Shown here in pieces: positions 21,834-33,534 of a stretch of 64,000 bases of DNA. The notes below the pieces were generated by a model. That model worked only from the letters and a program-made list of their open reading frames with translations, ran no database searches and was not told the origin of the DNA. The translations under genes and the position numbers were made by a program. The stretch spans positions 97,187,338 through 97,251,337 of the forward strand of contig CM056744.1 in NCBI GenBank assembly GCA_029851415.1, read 5' to 3'. The stretch is from Eretmocerus hayati. Lineage: Eukaryota; Arthropoda; Insecta; Hymenoptera; Aphelinidae. Numbering within the stretch: the first letter of the stretch is position 1; every line of letters begins with the position of its first letter.

Positions 21834-24363
21834 GAAGGTTGTCCTTGACTACAGTATCTGCTGCACGTAATGATGAGTGTGTGACATTCTAATACGAGAG
21901 ACCCATAGGGCATAGGGCTTATAGGCTGTCCAGTGTTATACGCATAGTTTCTTATGTACCGTGCAATTCCTTTCTGCGCGATTCTTTTTTATCGGTTTCT
22001 CAAATTCTATCTCTAATACACTACGCCGAGCTCCACCACGCCGTTTGGATCAGTGAATAAAAGCGTTTTTTAAAAATTCTTTTTAACCTTTACTTATTTC
22101 TTGCATCAGATCAGGGCGGTAAGGGATTTGAGTGAATTTACACGTCGTCTGCGCCACAACATACTGTTCGTAAAGTTTCCCAATTTTTGAAATTATCTGG
22201 AAGAGCTTGGTACCACTGTGGTGCAACGTAGTAATGCAATGGACACGTCGGAAGCACATTACATTTTTGTTCAAAAAGTCTAATGTGGATTGAGTTCTGA
22301 ATGATTTTGTGGATCTGTTGCTGATTCTATAACGGATGATGGAAGATCACGAGGTTTGCACACGGTTTTTGGGATCCAAGATGGAACTTGATGTTATAAC
22401 TTTTAAATCTAAATGTTTTTTTGGGTAACCCCATCGTATAGTAGGAAAAACTTTGACATGAGTGATTTGAGACTTTCTCAAGTATTCATCATTAAATGAC
22501 CACATTATCAGTTCTGAGAATATTTGATGAAGACTTGTGAGTGATTTTTTGCACTGCGAAACTTTTTTGAAATTTGATAAGAACTGCTAAAGAATTCTGC
22601 CCGGTTTGTGCTAACGACTCAATTCTGATTAAGAGTAGGATTTATCACGGACAATCTGAAATTTATTCGAGGTTTTCCAGGAATGTTTTTGGAGCCCAAA
22701 ACTGTTATAATTCGATTGTCAAAAAATGGGCAAATAACATCAAGGGCTCGAAATATTTCTAATTCTTCGTGTTTCTCTCCAAAATATTCGAATCCATTCA
22801 AAATATAAGAGAAATTTTTCCACTTTCATTTTGATGTACATCATTGAAAGAAGAAATTCTTAAAGTCAGTAAAAAATCGTACTGAATCACAACAAGCCCC
22901 CTAATTTTGTAATGTTAATTTTCAGGCGATTAGACTGATTTTAAGGATTTTTTCTCACAGTGATGATAGCGTTTGAACTACTTCAGATTTTTCATGATGC
23001 GACCAAAAATAACCCCCTTTCAAAACAACATAATCCGTGCTCCGATCATTGTGGAGAATAATATTGAGGTCGGATAATTGAGATGAGATTGAATAATTGC
23101 AATTAAACCCTGCTCCTACCACGAGCTTCGTGCAGATAATGAATGAATTACTTGAATTGTTTATTATCGAGATGACTGATTTTTGTCCGAAAGATCGGGG
23201 TGGTGAATATAAATATCAGGCTCAAACACATTATCGAAGTGCCTTTGTTTCACTGTCGTCCATTTTTGTCACTCATTTCATTTTATTAGGATAATATTAT
23301 CGGGGATTCATATACAAAATGTGGAATCGATCTGACAACTCTGTCATGCCGAAATAAAAATACATATATTGTGCTTCGGACTCATAGTACTTTATTTGTA
23401 GCAGGACATCAAAAGAGCAACTCGACGAGAAATATTTTCAACACACCCGCCATCTGCACTCGCGGCTATTATTCGATGCGAAGCTCTTAGGATTTCTTTA
23501 AATAAAAAACTTGACGAGTGTTGTTGGCAACTCTTGACCTTCGATCAAGAGTTTATACGAGTAACAAAAATAGCTCAACTTTTATGTGCCGATGATAGAA
23601 AGCAACATGAAATTTGGATTGAATCTGTTAGATACGAGCAGAGTAAGTGCTAGTATGTAGAAGACGTAACCTCATCGAAACATACATGAATCAACAAAGT
23701 AATGGTAGATGTAGGCGGAAACTTCTATCAAAAATTTCAAGATCTAATAATAGAGAATATGTTGATATGTGAGGAATTTTTTTGTGTGTAAGTATTTATA
23801 AACTATTTCAGAAATGTAAAAAGCTGAAAATTTCCAAGTTTTGAGACAAATCTATGAGTTTGCCAGGAGACATATGGAGATTTCAAAGATAATATTTAAA
23901 ATATTTGAATAAGTACACTCTTCGGACATAAATTCTGTGCAAATCTAGAAAAAATTTTCGTCCCTGGGCTGTTGTTCCGATCCGAATCAGACCATCTGTG
24001 GAGTCTTTCAAATTGTATAGTTTTAGCCTCATACTTTGAGAATTGGAATCCAGTCCCAGGATTCTGAGCAGAAGCTGAACGCCAAAAGAACTTTTTCAGA
24101 TATCCACAGAATTCATGCCCGGTGAGTGTACATTGTGAAAAATTGTTCGACTCCCAACCAAAGTCATCAACCATTGAAAAGTCGATCATCATACGGTTGA
24201 AATTTTAACCGCTGATGGTTGCCTACCAAATTTAGCCAGCGGTTGAAATTTTTACCACAGCAAATATGGGCTTCAGCATAAGGATAATTACGGAAACCAT
24301 AGATTGAATGACAATTTTGGCTCAGAAAAATAAGTTTATTCATGTACTTTCATCAACAAACAT

Positions 24364-24504
24364 AAAAAACACCGGTGGTGGCCACGCGAGCCTTTTCGGA
24401 AAGAAATCCAGACTTAGCAACGTTTTCGCGGTTGAGTATCCGGATTCGTGACCGCTCATTTCTTCCTTACAAGGCTTGCGTGATCACCGACGGTGTTTTT
24501 TTTT
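24364..24504. repeat. ~140-bp imperfect hairpin
   Basis: AAACACCGGTGGTGGCCACG and its imperfect inverted partner ending CACCGACGGTGTTT bound a hairpin, with further pairing between GGAAAGAAAT and ATTTCTTCC inside. Confidence 0.6.
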
Positions 24505-24522
24505 CTATTTAATTATGTATAT

Positions 24523-25724
24523 GTTACAGTAAATGTCCGAAATCAGTCAATGCCGGAGATTTACTAGTAAATTCTAGGATTGACTGGTGGGGCCAGTCAA
24601 TCCTAGAATTCCTCATCCTATAATAAAAATATCTTCTTGTACCTCAGGAGCTTGTTTTTCGGCGCGAAGTTTTGAAAGAAACAAGTTTACGTGCCAACTA
24701 TATTTTTCGTGAGCAATCACATTTCGGACATTTACGGAGGCTTGTTAGTCAATCCTAAGATTGACTAGTAAATGTCCAGCATTGACTGGGAAGTCTAGTC
24801 AATGTTGTTGAAATGGCAGCATTTCGGACATTCTCTAGTCAATCTTAGGATTGACTAACAAGCCTCCGTAAATGTCCGAAATGTGATTGCTCACGAAAAA
24901 TATAGTTGGCACGTAAACTTGTTTCTTTCAAAACTTCGCGCCGAAAAACAAGCTCCTGAGGTACAAGAAGATATTTTTATTATAGGATGAGGATTTCTAC
25001 AGAATTGAAACAAAAGCTGGTTTAATTAACAACCCGTTCCCGAGGAGCCAGTTTGAAGTTTGCAAAGAGAAATTCCTCGATCTCAACGGAATTGACCCGA
25101 CGCAATCTGTAAGCTTACGAGCAGCAGCTTCAAAAATTTCGATTACACGTGGCCTGGAAATGACGAAATGCAATTTTAAAGCTAAATTTTCTTCAAATAG
25201 ATGTTCTTGTAAAGTGAAAAAGATACTGTGCAATTCAAGATGCCATAATAGCCAGAGCTGTTGTAATAAGTAGCTTTCATATTGTTAAATTTTTGGAAAG
25301 ATTCAACTTTACTTTGATCATACAACGTGCTATATTATTTGTCGGTGAAAAATTCGTAAGACTAGAATGACATTATCAATGTGATGAAGGTGTGACCTCC
25401 GTTTAGTATGAACGTAAGATCTAAGACAATGTGCAGCTGTGATACATTTACGCTAAATATCATTTTGCATGAATGAATTTTGCTTCACATATATTTTCAT
25501 TCCTCTGCTCATTATATGTTTCGAACATTTACGGGGGTCAGTCAGTCAATCCTAAGATTATCTAGTAAATGTCCGAAATTCATCTTCACGAATCAACATT
25601 GACTGGCTGTTTCAGTCATTTCTAAGATTTACTAGTAAATCTTAGGATTGACTGGCCCCTCTAGTCAATGTCAGGAACAACTAGTCAATCCTAGGATTGA
25701 CGGATTTCGGACATTTACTGTAAC
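24523..25724. mobile_element. 1.2-kb element with GTTACAGTAAATGTCCGAAAT ends
   Basis: Terminal inverted repeats begin GTTACAGTAAATGTCCGAAA on the left and are mirrored at the right end (TTTCGGACATTTACTGTAAC). The ends hold many copies of TAGTCAATCCTA(A/G)GATTGACTA and AATGTCCGAAAT in both orientations. The interior has a palindrome at 24611-24992. No transposase is recognised. Flanks are ATAT on both sides. Confidence 0.75.
24611..24992. repeat. 382-bp palindrome inside the element
   Basis: The sequence from CCTCATCCTATAATAAA to its inverted copy TTTATTATAGGATGAGG forms arms of about 170 bp that look nearly perfect. The centre has CTAGTCAAT-type repeats and is less regular. Confidence 0.85.
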
Positions 25725-26253
25725 ATATATACATAAAGAAAAATCGATTGTTTTTCTGAGCCAAAAATGTCGTCTGGGTACCACCATTGCCAATCTCATG
25801 GGTTCCATAATTATCCCTATCCTGATACCCATTTTTGCTGCAGAACATATTTCGATCGGTGAATGAGTTTGGTTAGGCAATCAGTGACTGCAGCCAGAAC
25901 TGTAACCAGTTGGTTGATTTTCTGTGTCGATCATTCAATTCATGATCAAGTTGAATCTATCAACCGCATAACCTATCGGAAAAATGTATCGCTTCTCTCA
26001 AATTTGGGAAGATTTGTGCATCATTGTAGGAAGAGACCTCTCAATTCAAGTTCAAAACTCTTCCGAATACCTCATCGAATCCCATATTATAATGTTCAAG
26101 CCTCATCACGCAAATCCGTCCTTCCAACCATGGATCCCGAAATTCACCAGCATCTCATCCCGATTATCACGAATCTCCAACTGCCCAATTAGCCGTGTAA
26201 AGCTCATCATCATCTATACTCACCTAGCCACCAAAATATAATCCTTATACCTA

Positions 26254-26274
26254 ATATATATATATATATATATA
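26254..26274. repeat. (AT)10 microsatellite
   Basis: About 21 bp of uninterrupted AT dinucleotides. Confidence 0.95.
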
Positions 26275-26620
26275 CACAACCAAATTCAAGACTATGCTGC
26301 AACCATACATCGGGCTCAAGCTTTATCACACTAATGACTCCCTCCGGAATTCGACTCTTTCTATATCCTTCCGCTCTCACTCTGTCTCATCCGCACTTTT
26401 TTTTCTCCCAATTTTTTCCTCCTATACCTAACCCTACTTCTCTCAATCCTGACTCGTCTCCTTTTGATTTTGTATCAGTATTAGTCGTCCTATAAGGTCG
26501 TGATGGTCGTGTGCCTCCAGAATCAGGCGCTTGATTTATGCGAAACGAGAATCTCTCGTGTTATATGGCAATGCGACAGAGAGGGTAAAATTCACTGTGT
26601 ATATAGGCGCGAATGAGGCC

Positions 26621-26631
26621 TTAGTGGCGCC
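26621..26631 (+). promoter_or_regulatory. TTAGTGGCGCC motif, copy 2
   Basis: Identical to the 11-mer at 21386-21396. Confidence 0.25.
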
Positions 26632-27433
26632 TTTTTTATCCCTTGAAAGAAAAAGTGAGCGTGCACGATTTTTAGATCCATTCGGTTTTCTGTTGCGATT
26701 TATTGTTGCTTATCGAAATTCGGCAGACGAGAACTCACGCGGCTGTTTCTTGGATCCGACACTTTTCTCTTTCTATTTTGCGTATATTTCTGGCGGTTCA
26801 CTTCAAAAATGTAAAATAAGCTTTTGCGAGACTTTTTCTGCTCTTGCGATGAAAGTGTGTTTATTCTATGTGCTAGGTATTTTTAATCGAGTTGGGCTAT
26901 TTTTCTTATTTTACATGCTTGAGAAATGTTGTTTGGACTGAAGAAATATTTCTCACTTTTTTCTCCATAAATCACATCTTAAGTTTGTTAGATGAGGTGG
27001 TGTGTATGTGCTTTATTGAAATGAGTTATTCTTCGAAAAGCATTAGTATTCATTATGAAAAAGTCTGTTGGGAAAATATCCAGAAAACGTCTCTAGACGT
27101 ACTTGGAGTACTTTTGCGGTATTTACTCAGTACTCCGGCGGTACTTTAGCAATACTAAACTGAGGTTTGTGTGACTTTTTGCTGATCATCTGTGCTACCA
27201 AAAATTGCTTAGCAACAGTTTATAAAAGTTTGTATGTATATATTCTCTAAGTCTTCATAAACTATGAGACTCAATCGAAGATTGCAAATCTCAATAAAGA
27301 GTTGAACAGTTATTCTGTCATATTGTACGTATTTAGAAATGATTTCCATCTCATGCTTGAGGTATGGGTTCACCATTAGCATTAGTGAAAGTCTAAAAAA
27401 ACCCTTCAGATTTTTAAATCCGGTAGATTCATG

Positions 27434-27926
27434 CATAATGTAAAAAATTTTTCCAAAAAACTTCAACCAGTTGGTTGAATGAAAAATTCAACCAGTTTGG
27501 TTGAATATTCAACCAATGTGGATTATCACAATCTGTCCGTGCGGTTCCTGTACATCAGGTTGTCTACCTGAGAGGAGTAGAATATGATGGATGGTCATAT
27601 GGGTAGATAAGAATGATGGAAGGGTGGACCTACGGATGATGGGTCGATGGTCGATGGATGAGGTCGATAAATGGATCGAGAAATGGATGGTGGGTGGACG
27701 GATGGATGTATGGATAAAGTGATGGATGATGGGTGGATAATGGACGGCGATGCATGATGGATAGATGGTCGATGGATATTCCATCGACCATCCATCCATC
27801 CATCACGGAATATATTTTCTTGGTTGAAAATTCAACCAATTGGTTAAATATTCAACCAGTGTGGTTGAAAATTCAACCAGCTGTTTGAAATGTTGGTTGA
27901 AAATTGAACAAATTTTTTACAGTGTA
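27434..27926. mobile_element. Element with AACCA subterminal repeats
   Basis: Ends share (C)TGTAAAAAATTT in inverted orientation (about 27439 and 27922). Both sides carry several copies of TTCAACCAGTTGGTTGAA-like palindromes (27464-27520 and 27820-27895). The middle is a GATG-rich minisatellite. It has no coding sequence that I recognise. Confidence 0.65.
27585..27815. repeat. GATGGATG-type minisatellite
   Basis: A degenerate array of GATGGATG, GGTGGA and GTCGATGG units lies on the + strand, ending in an inverted ATTCCATCGACCATCCATCC. It forms the core of the element at 27434-27926. Confidence 0.85.
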
Positions 27927-28200
27927 CATTATGTCCAATGAAACTCAGCCCGTATCAAATAGTTTCACTCACCTCATGGAATGATGGTATTTTCGTCAAG
28001 ATATCTACTAAATAGAATTAAATCTGTTCATACCAACTTCAATTCTCATAAGTGCTTTTTTCAATGGTTTTCGTGTTCCGGAATCAATCTAAAACTTCAA
28101 ATCCAGCAAAATAAGCCCGTAGTAGATATTGCAATGTGTTGATTTAAGAAGAAAGAATCAAAATAGAGAACTCATTTCGATTCGGAAAGAATAGTACATT

Positions 28201-28313
28201 ACGCGTCGAGTGCTGGAAATCTTTTTTTCCTTGGGGAAACCGGGCTGGACGTGGGCTAAGGCACCGTCCAGCTTGGTTTTCCCGAAGGAAAAATGTTTCC
28301 GCACGAGACGCGT
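28201..28313. repeat. Hairpin 1, ~50-bp imperfect arms
   Basis: ACGCGTC at 28201 pairs with GACGCGT at 28313. The inner stem CTTGGGGAAACC...GGCTGGAC pairs with GTCCAGC...GGTTTTCCCGAAG, leaving a loop of about 15 bp. Confidence 0.75.
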
Positions 28314-28322
28314 ATGCAGTTT

Positions 28323-28413
28323 TATACGTCTGTACGCAGAAACAGCTTGTTTCCAGGCCTCCTCGCGTAGCGAGGAGGCCTAGAAACACGCTGTTTCTAC
28401 GTATGGACGTATA
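28323..28413. repeat. Hairpin 2, 44-bp arms with 3-bp loop
   Basis: TATACGTCTGTACGCAGAAA pairs with its partner ending GTATGGACGTATA, and the core AGGCCTCCTCGC-GTA-GCGAGGAGGCCT is perfect. About six mismatches lie in the outer stem. The length is like a miRNA precursor, but the 3-nt loop argues against normal Dicer-type processing. Confidence 0.85.
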
Positions 28414-31300
28414 AATCATGATTTTCATGCCATAAATTATTTCTCCTAACGAGATGGGATTCACTTCTATGCTACGACGGTGAACTCATCAAATCAGAGA
28501 AGTGGTTGGACTTCTTCAGAAACACTATTTTTTCGTTTGTACATGTATACAATTGCAGTATTTTGAGAGTAAAATATTTCAGTTTGGGCAAATAGCAGTG
28601 ATTTCCTGGAGACTGTCAACCAGGGACTATTATTCTACCAGTCCTCTATATTTATAGTTCAGTTATATTGGAAGAGTTCTTTCGAAAAATGATATCGACT
28701 TTTGAATAAACGGCTCAATTCTCAGAAAATTGAAACCAATCATCAGTCCTAAATAGAGTTTGAAATCATTCATTTGGATCCATAAGATACTATCAAAAGT
28801 CTCATTTTGCTAGCTAAAATTTGCCCATTTTCATCTCGATTTGCACAAGCTCAGAGCGTCCGACCTCATTTTCATCACCTTATCCGAATAAGATGAGCAA
28901 TGACATACTCTAAATCAAATTTTGATTATGAAGCTTGCACAGAAAGACGGGAATAGGAATGTGACAACGGATCAAGTTTCGGAAGAAAATTCCTGATCCT
29001 CGTACCTTGTACTTTATAAACTATATAGACGATTCACGTCAGAATACTGAGTCAGAGTTGGGCATGGCACTGATGTTGCGGTGAGAAAAAAAACGGAGAA
29101 AGAGAAAAGGAATGGAAATATGCGATGGCCATAACATTCATTCTGAATTCCTGTGTTTAGTGCCACTGATGACTACATTACGGATCTCGATAAATTATTC
29201 GACCATCTCGTCTCAAAATGTGAAGAGATGTGGGAGAAATATTTTATATTTGTTATAGAATATGTATATTCTGTTTATATCGCGAGAAAAGTCTTTTTAC
29301 GTTGGTAACTTTTATCGTTACATTAAATATTAATGTGACTGGTGGTCACTCAACAAAGTGAATTGCAAGTTGACATCGAGGAATGTGAGGTTAATGAACG
29401 TATCATGAATCAAAATTTCCGTAACATGCATGTATACATTCCGAAAGACCATGTCAACTTTTAGCGATATATTTCTTGTGACAAGATTGTGAGGTGAATA
29501 TTATTCATTCGTATTTTCAATTCTTCGTTCATTTGACATTTCATATTATTCGTATTCTGTATGGAACTCTCTTGTTAAATTTTTGCAACAGAATCACTGG
29601 TGTCAGTGGTATTCATGAAAATTTACTGCATGGACGTAAAAACCGTGAATTTTTCCAATAATCAGTTGAATCGAGTTTCAAAAAATAATTACTGTTGGCT
29701 CAAGCCGGTTAAACTTGATAACTTGAGTCCAAAAAAACTATTTTGGCGTTCAATATGTCTCTCAAATTCAGAATTATTCATAATCATACTATCGAAAATC
29801 AAATGATCTCGTGGAGGGCCGTGAGGCCCATATTGGCTATCAGAATAAAAAGAAAATAAAAAATCTTGTCCCTCACGTGAAATGTCAGAGTCAATCTACA
29901 ATAATCTACAATCACATAAAGATCTCGATAAATATCGAATTAAAAAACGAATCAACAAATGAAAAACAGTGAAACAACAACGCTATTTTCACTTACACCT
30001 CATACTATAACAATTCGCAAGTAATAAAAAATCTCTCACGTAGCCAAAAAATTCTCATCTCACTACTCGCCCAATCTAACCTCAAAATACCGCTACCATC
30101 ACCTTGCGCGTCATCATTATTCCGTAAAACCAGCTGCAGATATCAACTCCGATAAGTAAATCTTATATCATATATAAGTATACACACACACGTTATTATA
30201 TCAACAGATATAGAGTGTAGAATCTTCAGAGATACTAAAAGTCATATATGTACAGCCATTCCAAAATGCCCAAGGCTCTCTAATCACACGACGATCGAGA
30301 ATGAATACATCTGCATACAATTTTATAAGCCGGCCGTCCAGGTCTTTGCCGTAAAAATCAATCGGCACATCGTCCATCTCTTGCCCTGTCCAAGCACTAA
30401 GTCTAAAAAAGACCGTATCCAGAGACGTCCTGCTGTGCGGGCGCCGGTAGCCGAGCATCACCTATTTTTCACATATACATATTTTAAGACAGGCCCACAC
30501 TGCCAGACCCACCAATTCATCATATGCGATTATCGCTTTGGGTTGGACAGCCGTGATATTCATTATGGTATACTTAGCAGCTATGGGTGAGAAAAAGAAA
30601 AAAAATGAAGGTGTGGGCTGATGATCGTAGATTTTGAAATATTGAGGGATATTAGGGAAATGCGCAGCTCGACTGCGCCGTTTAGTAGAGTGACTATATG
30701 AATAGAGTTTTCCACCTTTGAAGAATCTATTTTCTAATCGATACATTTTTTATAAAATATGAATTTCGTTTAATTTTGTGTGATGTGTACCTCCTGCTTT
30801 CTCGACAACAATTGCGTAACACTGGGGAAAATCGCTTTTCCATCCCTCTGGCCCAGAATTGATACTTAAAGCAGTGGATTGGGACACTCAAGATGAACAA
30901 AAATTCTGTTTCGTATACGCACAACTATTTCGGGCCCGCGGAAGTGGTTTCCCTCGCTTCACTCGGGAATTCAACAGTCTCCGATTCGAAATAATGGTGC
31001 AAAAACAAAACACTGTTGCTTGATTTCTCATGGATTCACGGGAAAAAGAGTCAACATGATATGTCAATATTCTCCACAACACATGTTAAACTTTCTCTCG
31101 ACCTTTCTTCGAATCCGAAATCTGTTTCAGTTGATATCGAGTTAATATGTCGTGGATGATCTGGAAGGTTAGATTATATTCAGCATACTTCAATCAGATT
31201 TACGAACTCGATTCAAATATTGTTAGAGCATCAATCAAGATCGGAGATGCTGTGAACATAGCCTTGACCGAACAACTGATTGATATTCAATCAAAATTAG
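28414..31300. other. tup intron 1, no gene seen
   Basis: AT-rich, with no recognised gene. An 86-codon minus-strand frame at 30201-30461 has no recognised domain. Confidence 0.4.
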
Positions 31301-31595
31301 ATGAGGTGAGTGTACCCAACTTGCCCCATTGAGCCATTTTCTCAACAATCTTTGGTGTACTCATTTTACAACGTACTTCAGACCATTTTTTGAGCTTGTT
31401 TCAAACCCTACAAAATGAGATAAGATACGTTGGAAAATATTGAGATGGGCCAAAGTAGTGAAGTAAACCAGAATTATAGAGAAAATGGCTATCGTGGGTA
31501 GTCTAACCTTATTTATAATCCGTTCGAGTCCCGTCAGAACTACATAGGATTTTGCAGAGCATTTTTAGGAAGAAAAACTCAGATGGAATAAATCA

Positions 31596-31672
31596 TCTCT
31601 ACCTGAGATTCGAACTTACGATCTTCCACCGGCCGGGCTGGTCGGGGCTGGTGCGTCACCAACTATAGGGAG
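31596..31672 (-). repeat. tRNA-derived SINE-like sequence
   Basis: On the minus strand TATAGTTGGTG (31668-31658) resembles a Pol III A box and GTTCGAATCTC (31615-31605) a B box, at tRNA-like spacing. The stems do not close well, so a SINE head is more likely than a tRNA. A second B-box-like GTTCGAGTCCC lies on the + strand at 31522-31532. Confidence 0.55.
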
Positions 31673-31679
31673 TCGTTAT

Positions 31680-33256
31680 CGTGGCAAAAATGCTGTGAAT
31701 ACCCTGGGTAATTTTTTTTGGAACTCAGATACACTAAAGACACTAAATTCAGTTTGATACAATGATTGATATCAAGCCACTGATATCATTACTCGTTCAA
31801 ACTCACAATCACAACATTTCCGGTTTTAATTCAGAGTTACGAATGTTGATATCCAGCATAACAATTTTGTCTGAATGCCTGAATTGTGTAACAAAGAATC
31901 TCGATTGTAAAATCGTAAGCCTCCGATTTCAAAACCGATAGTAAATTGTCTCTAATCACAAAATTCCTCAACAACACGTTCAATATCAAACAGAAGACTT
32001 TTAGCTCATCAGTGTTATAAACGATTTTCCTTCAATATAGAAAGAAATGTCCACCAATCCACCCAATTTTGTGATAAAAAGAAAAAATTTATACAGATAG
32101 CGTCCAGTTTGGACAAAAACCTATCCGATAAAACGGTCAAAAGGAAAATCATACGGTATCCAACATAAAATCCTAAAAAGGAGCTTTAGATTTCTTCTTC
32201 TAATACACTCTTGCTCCCTATAAATGTGTGAGGCTGCGGGAGTCGTTTTCAGAGTGCGCGAGTCAGGAATGCCATGCGCGTCTGATAAAAGCCCGCCGCC
32301 GCCGCCGCCGCCGTCCTCGTCGTTGTCGTAGTGGCCAACACCTGCATAAATTTCCTCCGGTTAGCCATGCAAAAGAGGGGAAATATCCGTTTCTCTCGCG
32401 CTTGCGTACATATACTTATACTCTCAATCTATACATATACTCCCACCTTGACAATATATACTAAGATAAACGTATTTTGCACACTCACACAAATAATTTT
32501 ACGCAAGCTCACTCTTATAATACGAGCGCATGCGTTGATGATACCATACAACAACAGGAAAAGCGATGGCTGCGTTATAAAATACTAGAAAAGAGAAGTC
32601 TTATGGACATCGAAGGGAGAAGTATAAGCTGGCTCAGAAAGGACTATCTGTAAATTCTTTCCGGATAGGCTATAGACCGCGACGAATTTATGTGATACAG
32701 CATCAGGGATATACGTACATCCCAAGGGACGTCAACCTGCGCGTGCCGAATGTCGCACGTCGCGGAGAGAGATATTACAGGAATGCCGGTGCATCTTTTT
32801 GAATTTCCCGCGCGTAGGACACCAACAACGAGCTTTAATCTCAATCTGTAATCGGAGATCCTCGTAATGATTAGGTGAAACATTTGGTATGATTTTGGAA
32901 TTTTATGAAGATGATGGTCTGGATGGTAAAGGAATGTGTTTTTTCGTGTAATCTTGATGCCGGTTCGAGGTGTTGAATGTGATGGTTTCATCAAAACTTT
33001 GATCAATATGGCATACTAGACAATAACGGGAATATTGAAAATCCGATGGAATTATCGATGAGAAGGTGTAATACGGAAACATCATCATCGTTGTTATTCG
33101 AGCTCACAATGATCGTAGAGATAGTATCATTTTCATGGCACATAAAATATCTCAGTATTTTGGAGAGGTTGAGCTGACGTCGACATCAAGATTCTGGATG
33201 TTGACCCCAAAGGTGAGAAATTCTTATTCATTGTTCGTCTGAGATCGAGTTGACAG
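31680..33256. other. tup intron 1, no gene seen
   Basis: A CpG-richer patch at 32220-32420 contains a CCG trinucleotide run. No recognised exon. A 120-codon minus-strand frame at 32644-33006 has no family signal. Confidence 0.4.
32293..32313 (+). repeat. (CCG)7 trinucleotide repeat
   Basis: Seven CCG/GCC units in a row, unusual in this AT-rich intron. Confidence 0.95.
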
Positions 33257-33362
33257 TCCCTACTAGAAATGGTGAGAAATTTTTAGCTAATAACTTGCCA
33301 AGTCTCATTGCTACTGCATGGCTATATTAGACGGCCAGAAAAATTATCACACTTCTACCACG
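33257..33362. mobile_element. Short MITE, CCCTACTAGAAAT ends
   Basis: Starts CCCTACTAGAAATGGTGAG and ends CACTTCTACCACG in inverted orientation, a divergent member of the CCCTGGTAGAAAT family. Confidence 0.5.
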
Positions 33363-33412
33363 AATATTTTTCCACTCAAAAAGTAAACATCACAATTCCG
33401 TATAGAATTTTC

Positions 33413-33534
33413 AAACTTTGAAATGTGAGTATGAAACCATCAGGTCACTTGAATTCAAAATTTCCCATTTTTTAAACTTTGAAATATGAGGATGAAACCA
33501 TCAGTTCACTTCAGCTCAAAATTTCGGTGAGACC
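33413..33534 (+). repeat. Tandem duplication, 61-bp unit, two copies
   Basis: AAACTTTGAAAT starts at 33413 and again at 33474. ATGAAACCATCAG and CAAAATTTC follow in both copies. Confidence 0.85.

Larger units (their letters stand above)
19866..24189. other. tup intron 1, no gene seen
   Basis: Mostly AT-rich. A CpG-richer patch at 21360-21840 includes TTAGTGGCGCC (21386-21396) and a G-rich run. No exon, RNA gene or complete element recognised. Confidence 0.45.
24190..25910. mobile_element. Composite inverted-repeat element, outer arms
   Basis: The left segment 24190-24335 is similar in inverted orientation to 25745-25910. Shared landmarks include GGATAATTA followed by GGAA, GGCTCAGAAAAA and TGGTTGCCTA or TTGCCTAACC. 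The arms have diverged with gaps. Between them lie a hairpin (24364-24504) and a second element (24523-25724), so this is a nested or composite structure. No protein-coding sequence is recognised in it. Confidence 0.5.
25911..27433. other. tup intron 1, no gene seen
   Basis: Contains a TA microsatellite (26254-26274) and a pyrimidine-rich stretch (26335-26470). A CpG-richer patch at 26510-26770 includes TTAGTGGCGCC at 26621. Open frames of 109 and 136 codons show no recognised domain. Confidence 0.4.

Noticed and set aside
27585..27815. CRISPR-like array
   Set aside because: The units are short degenerate GATG repeats without spacers, and the genome is eukaryotic.
28323..28413. microRNA gene
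   Set aside because: The stem is too regular and the loop only 3 nt. A transposon hairpin is more likely without small RNA data.
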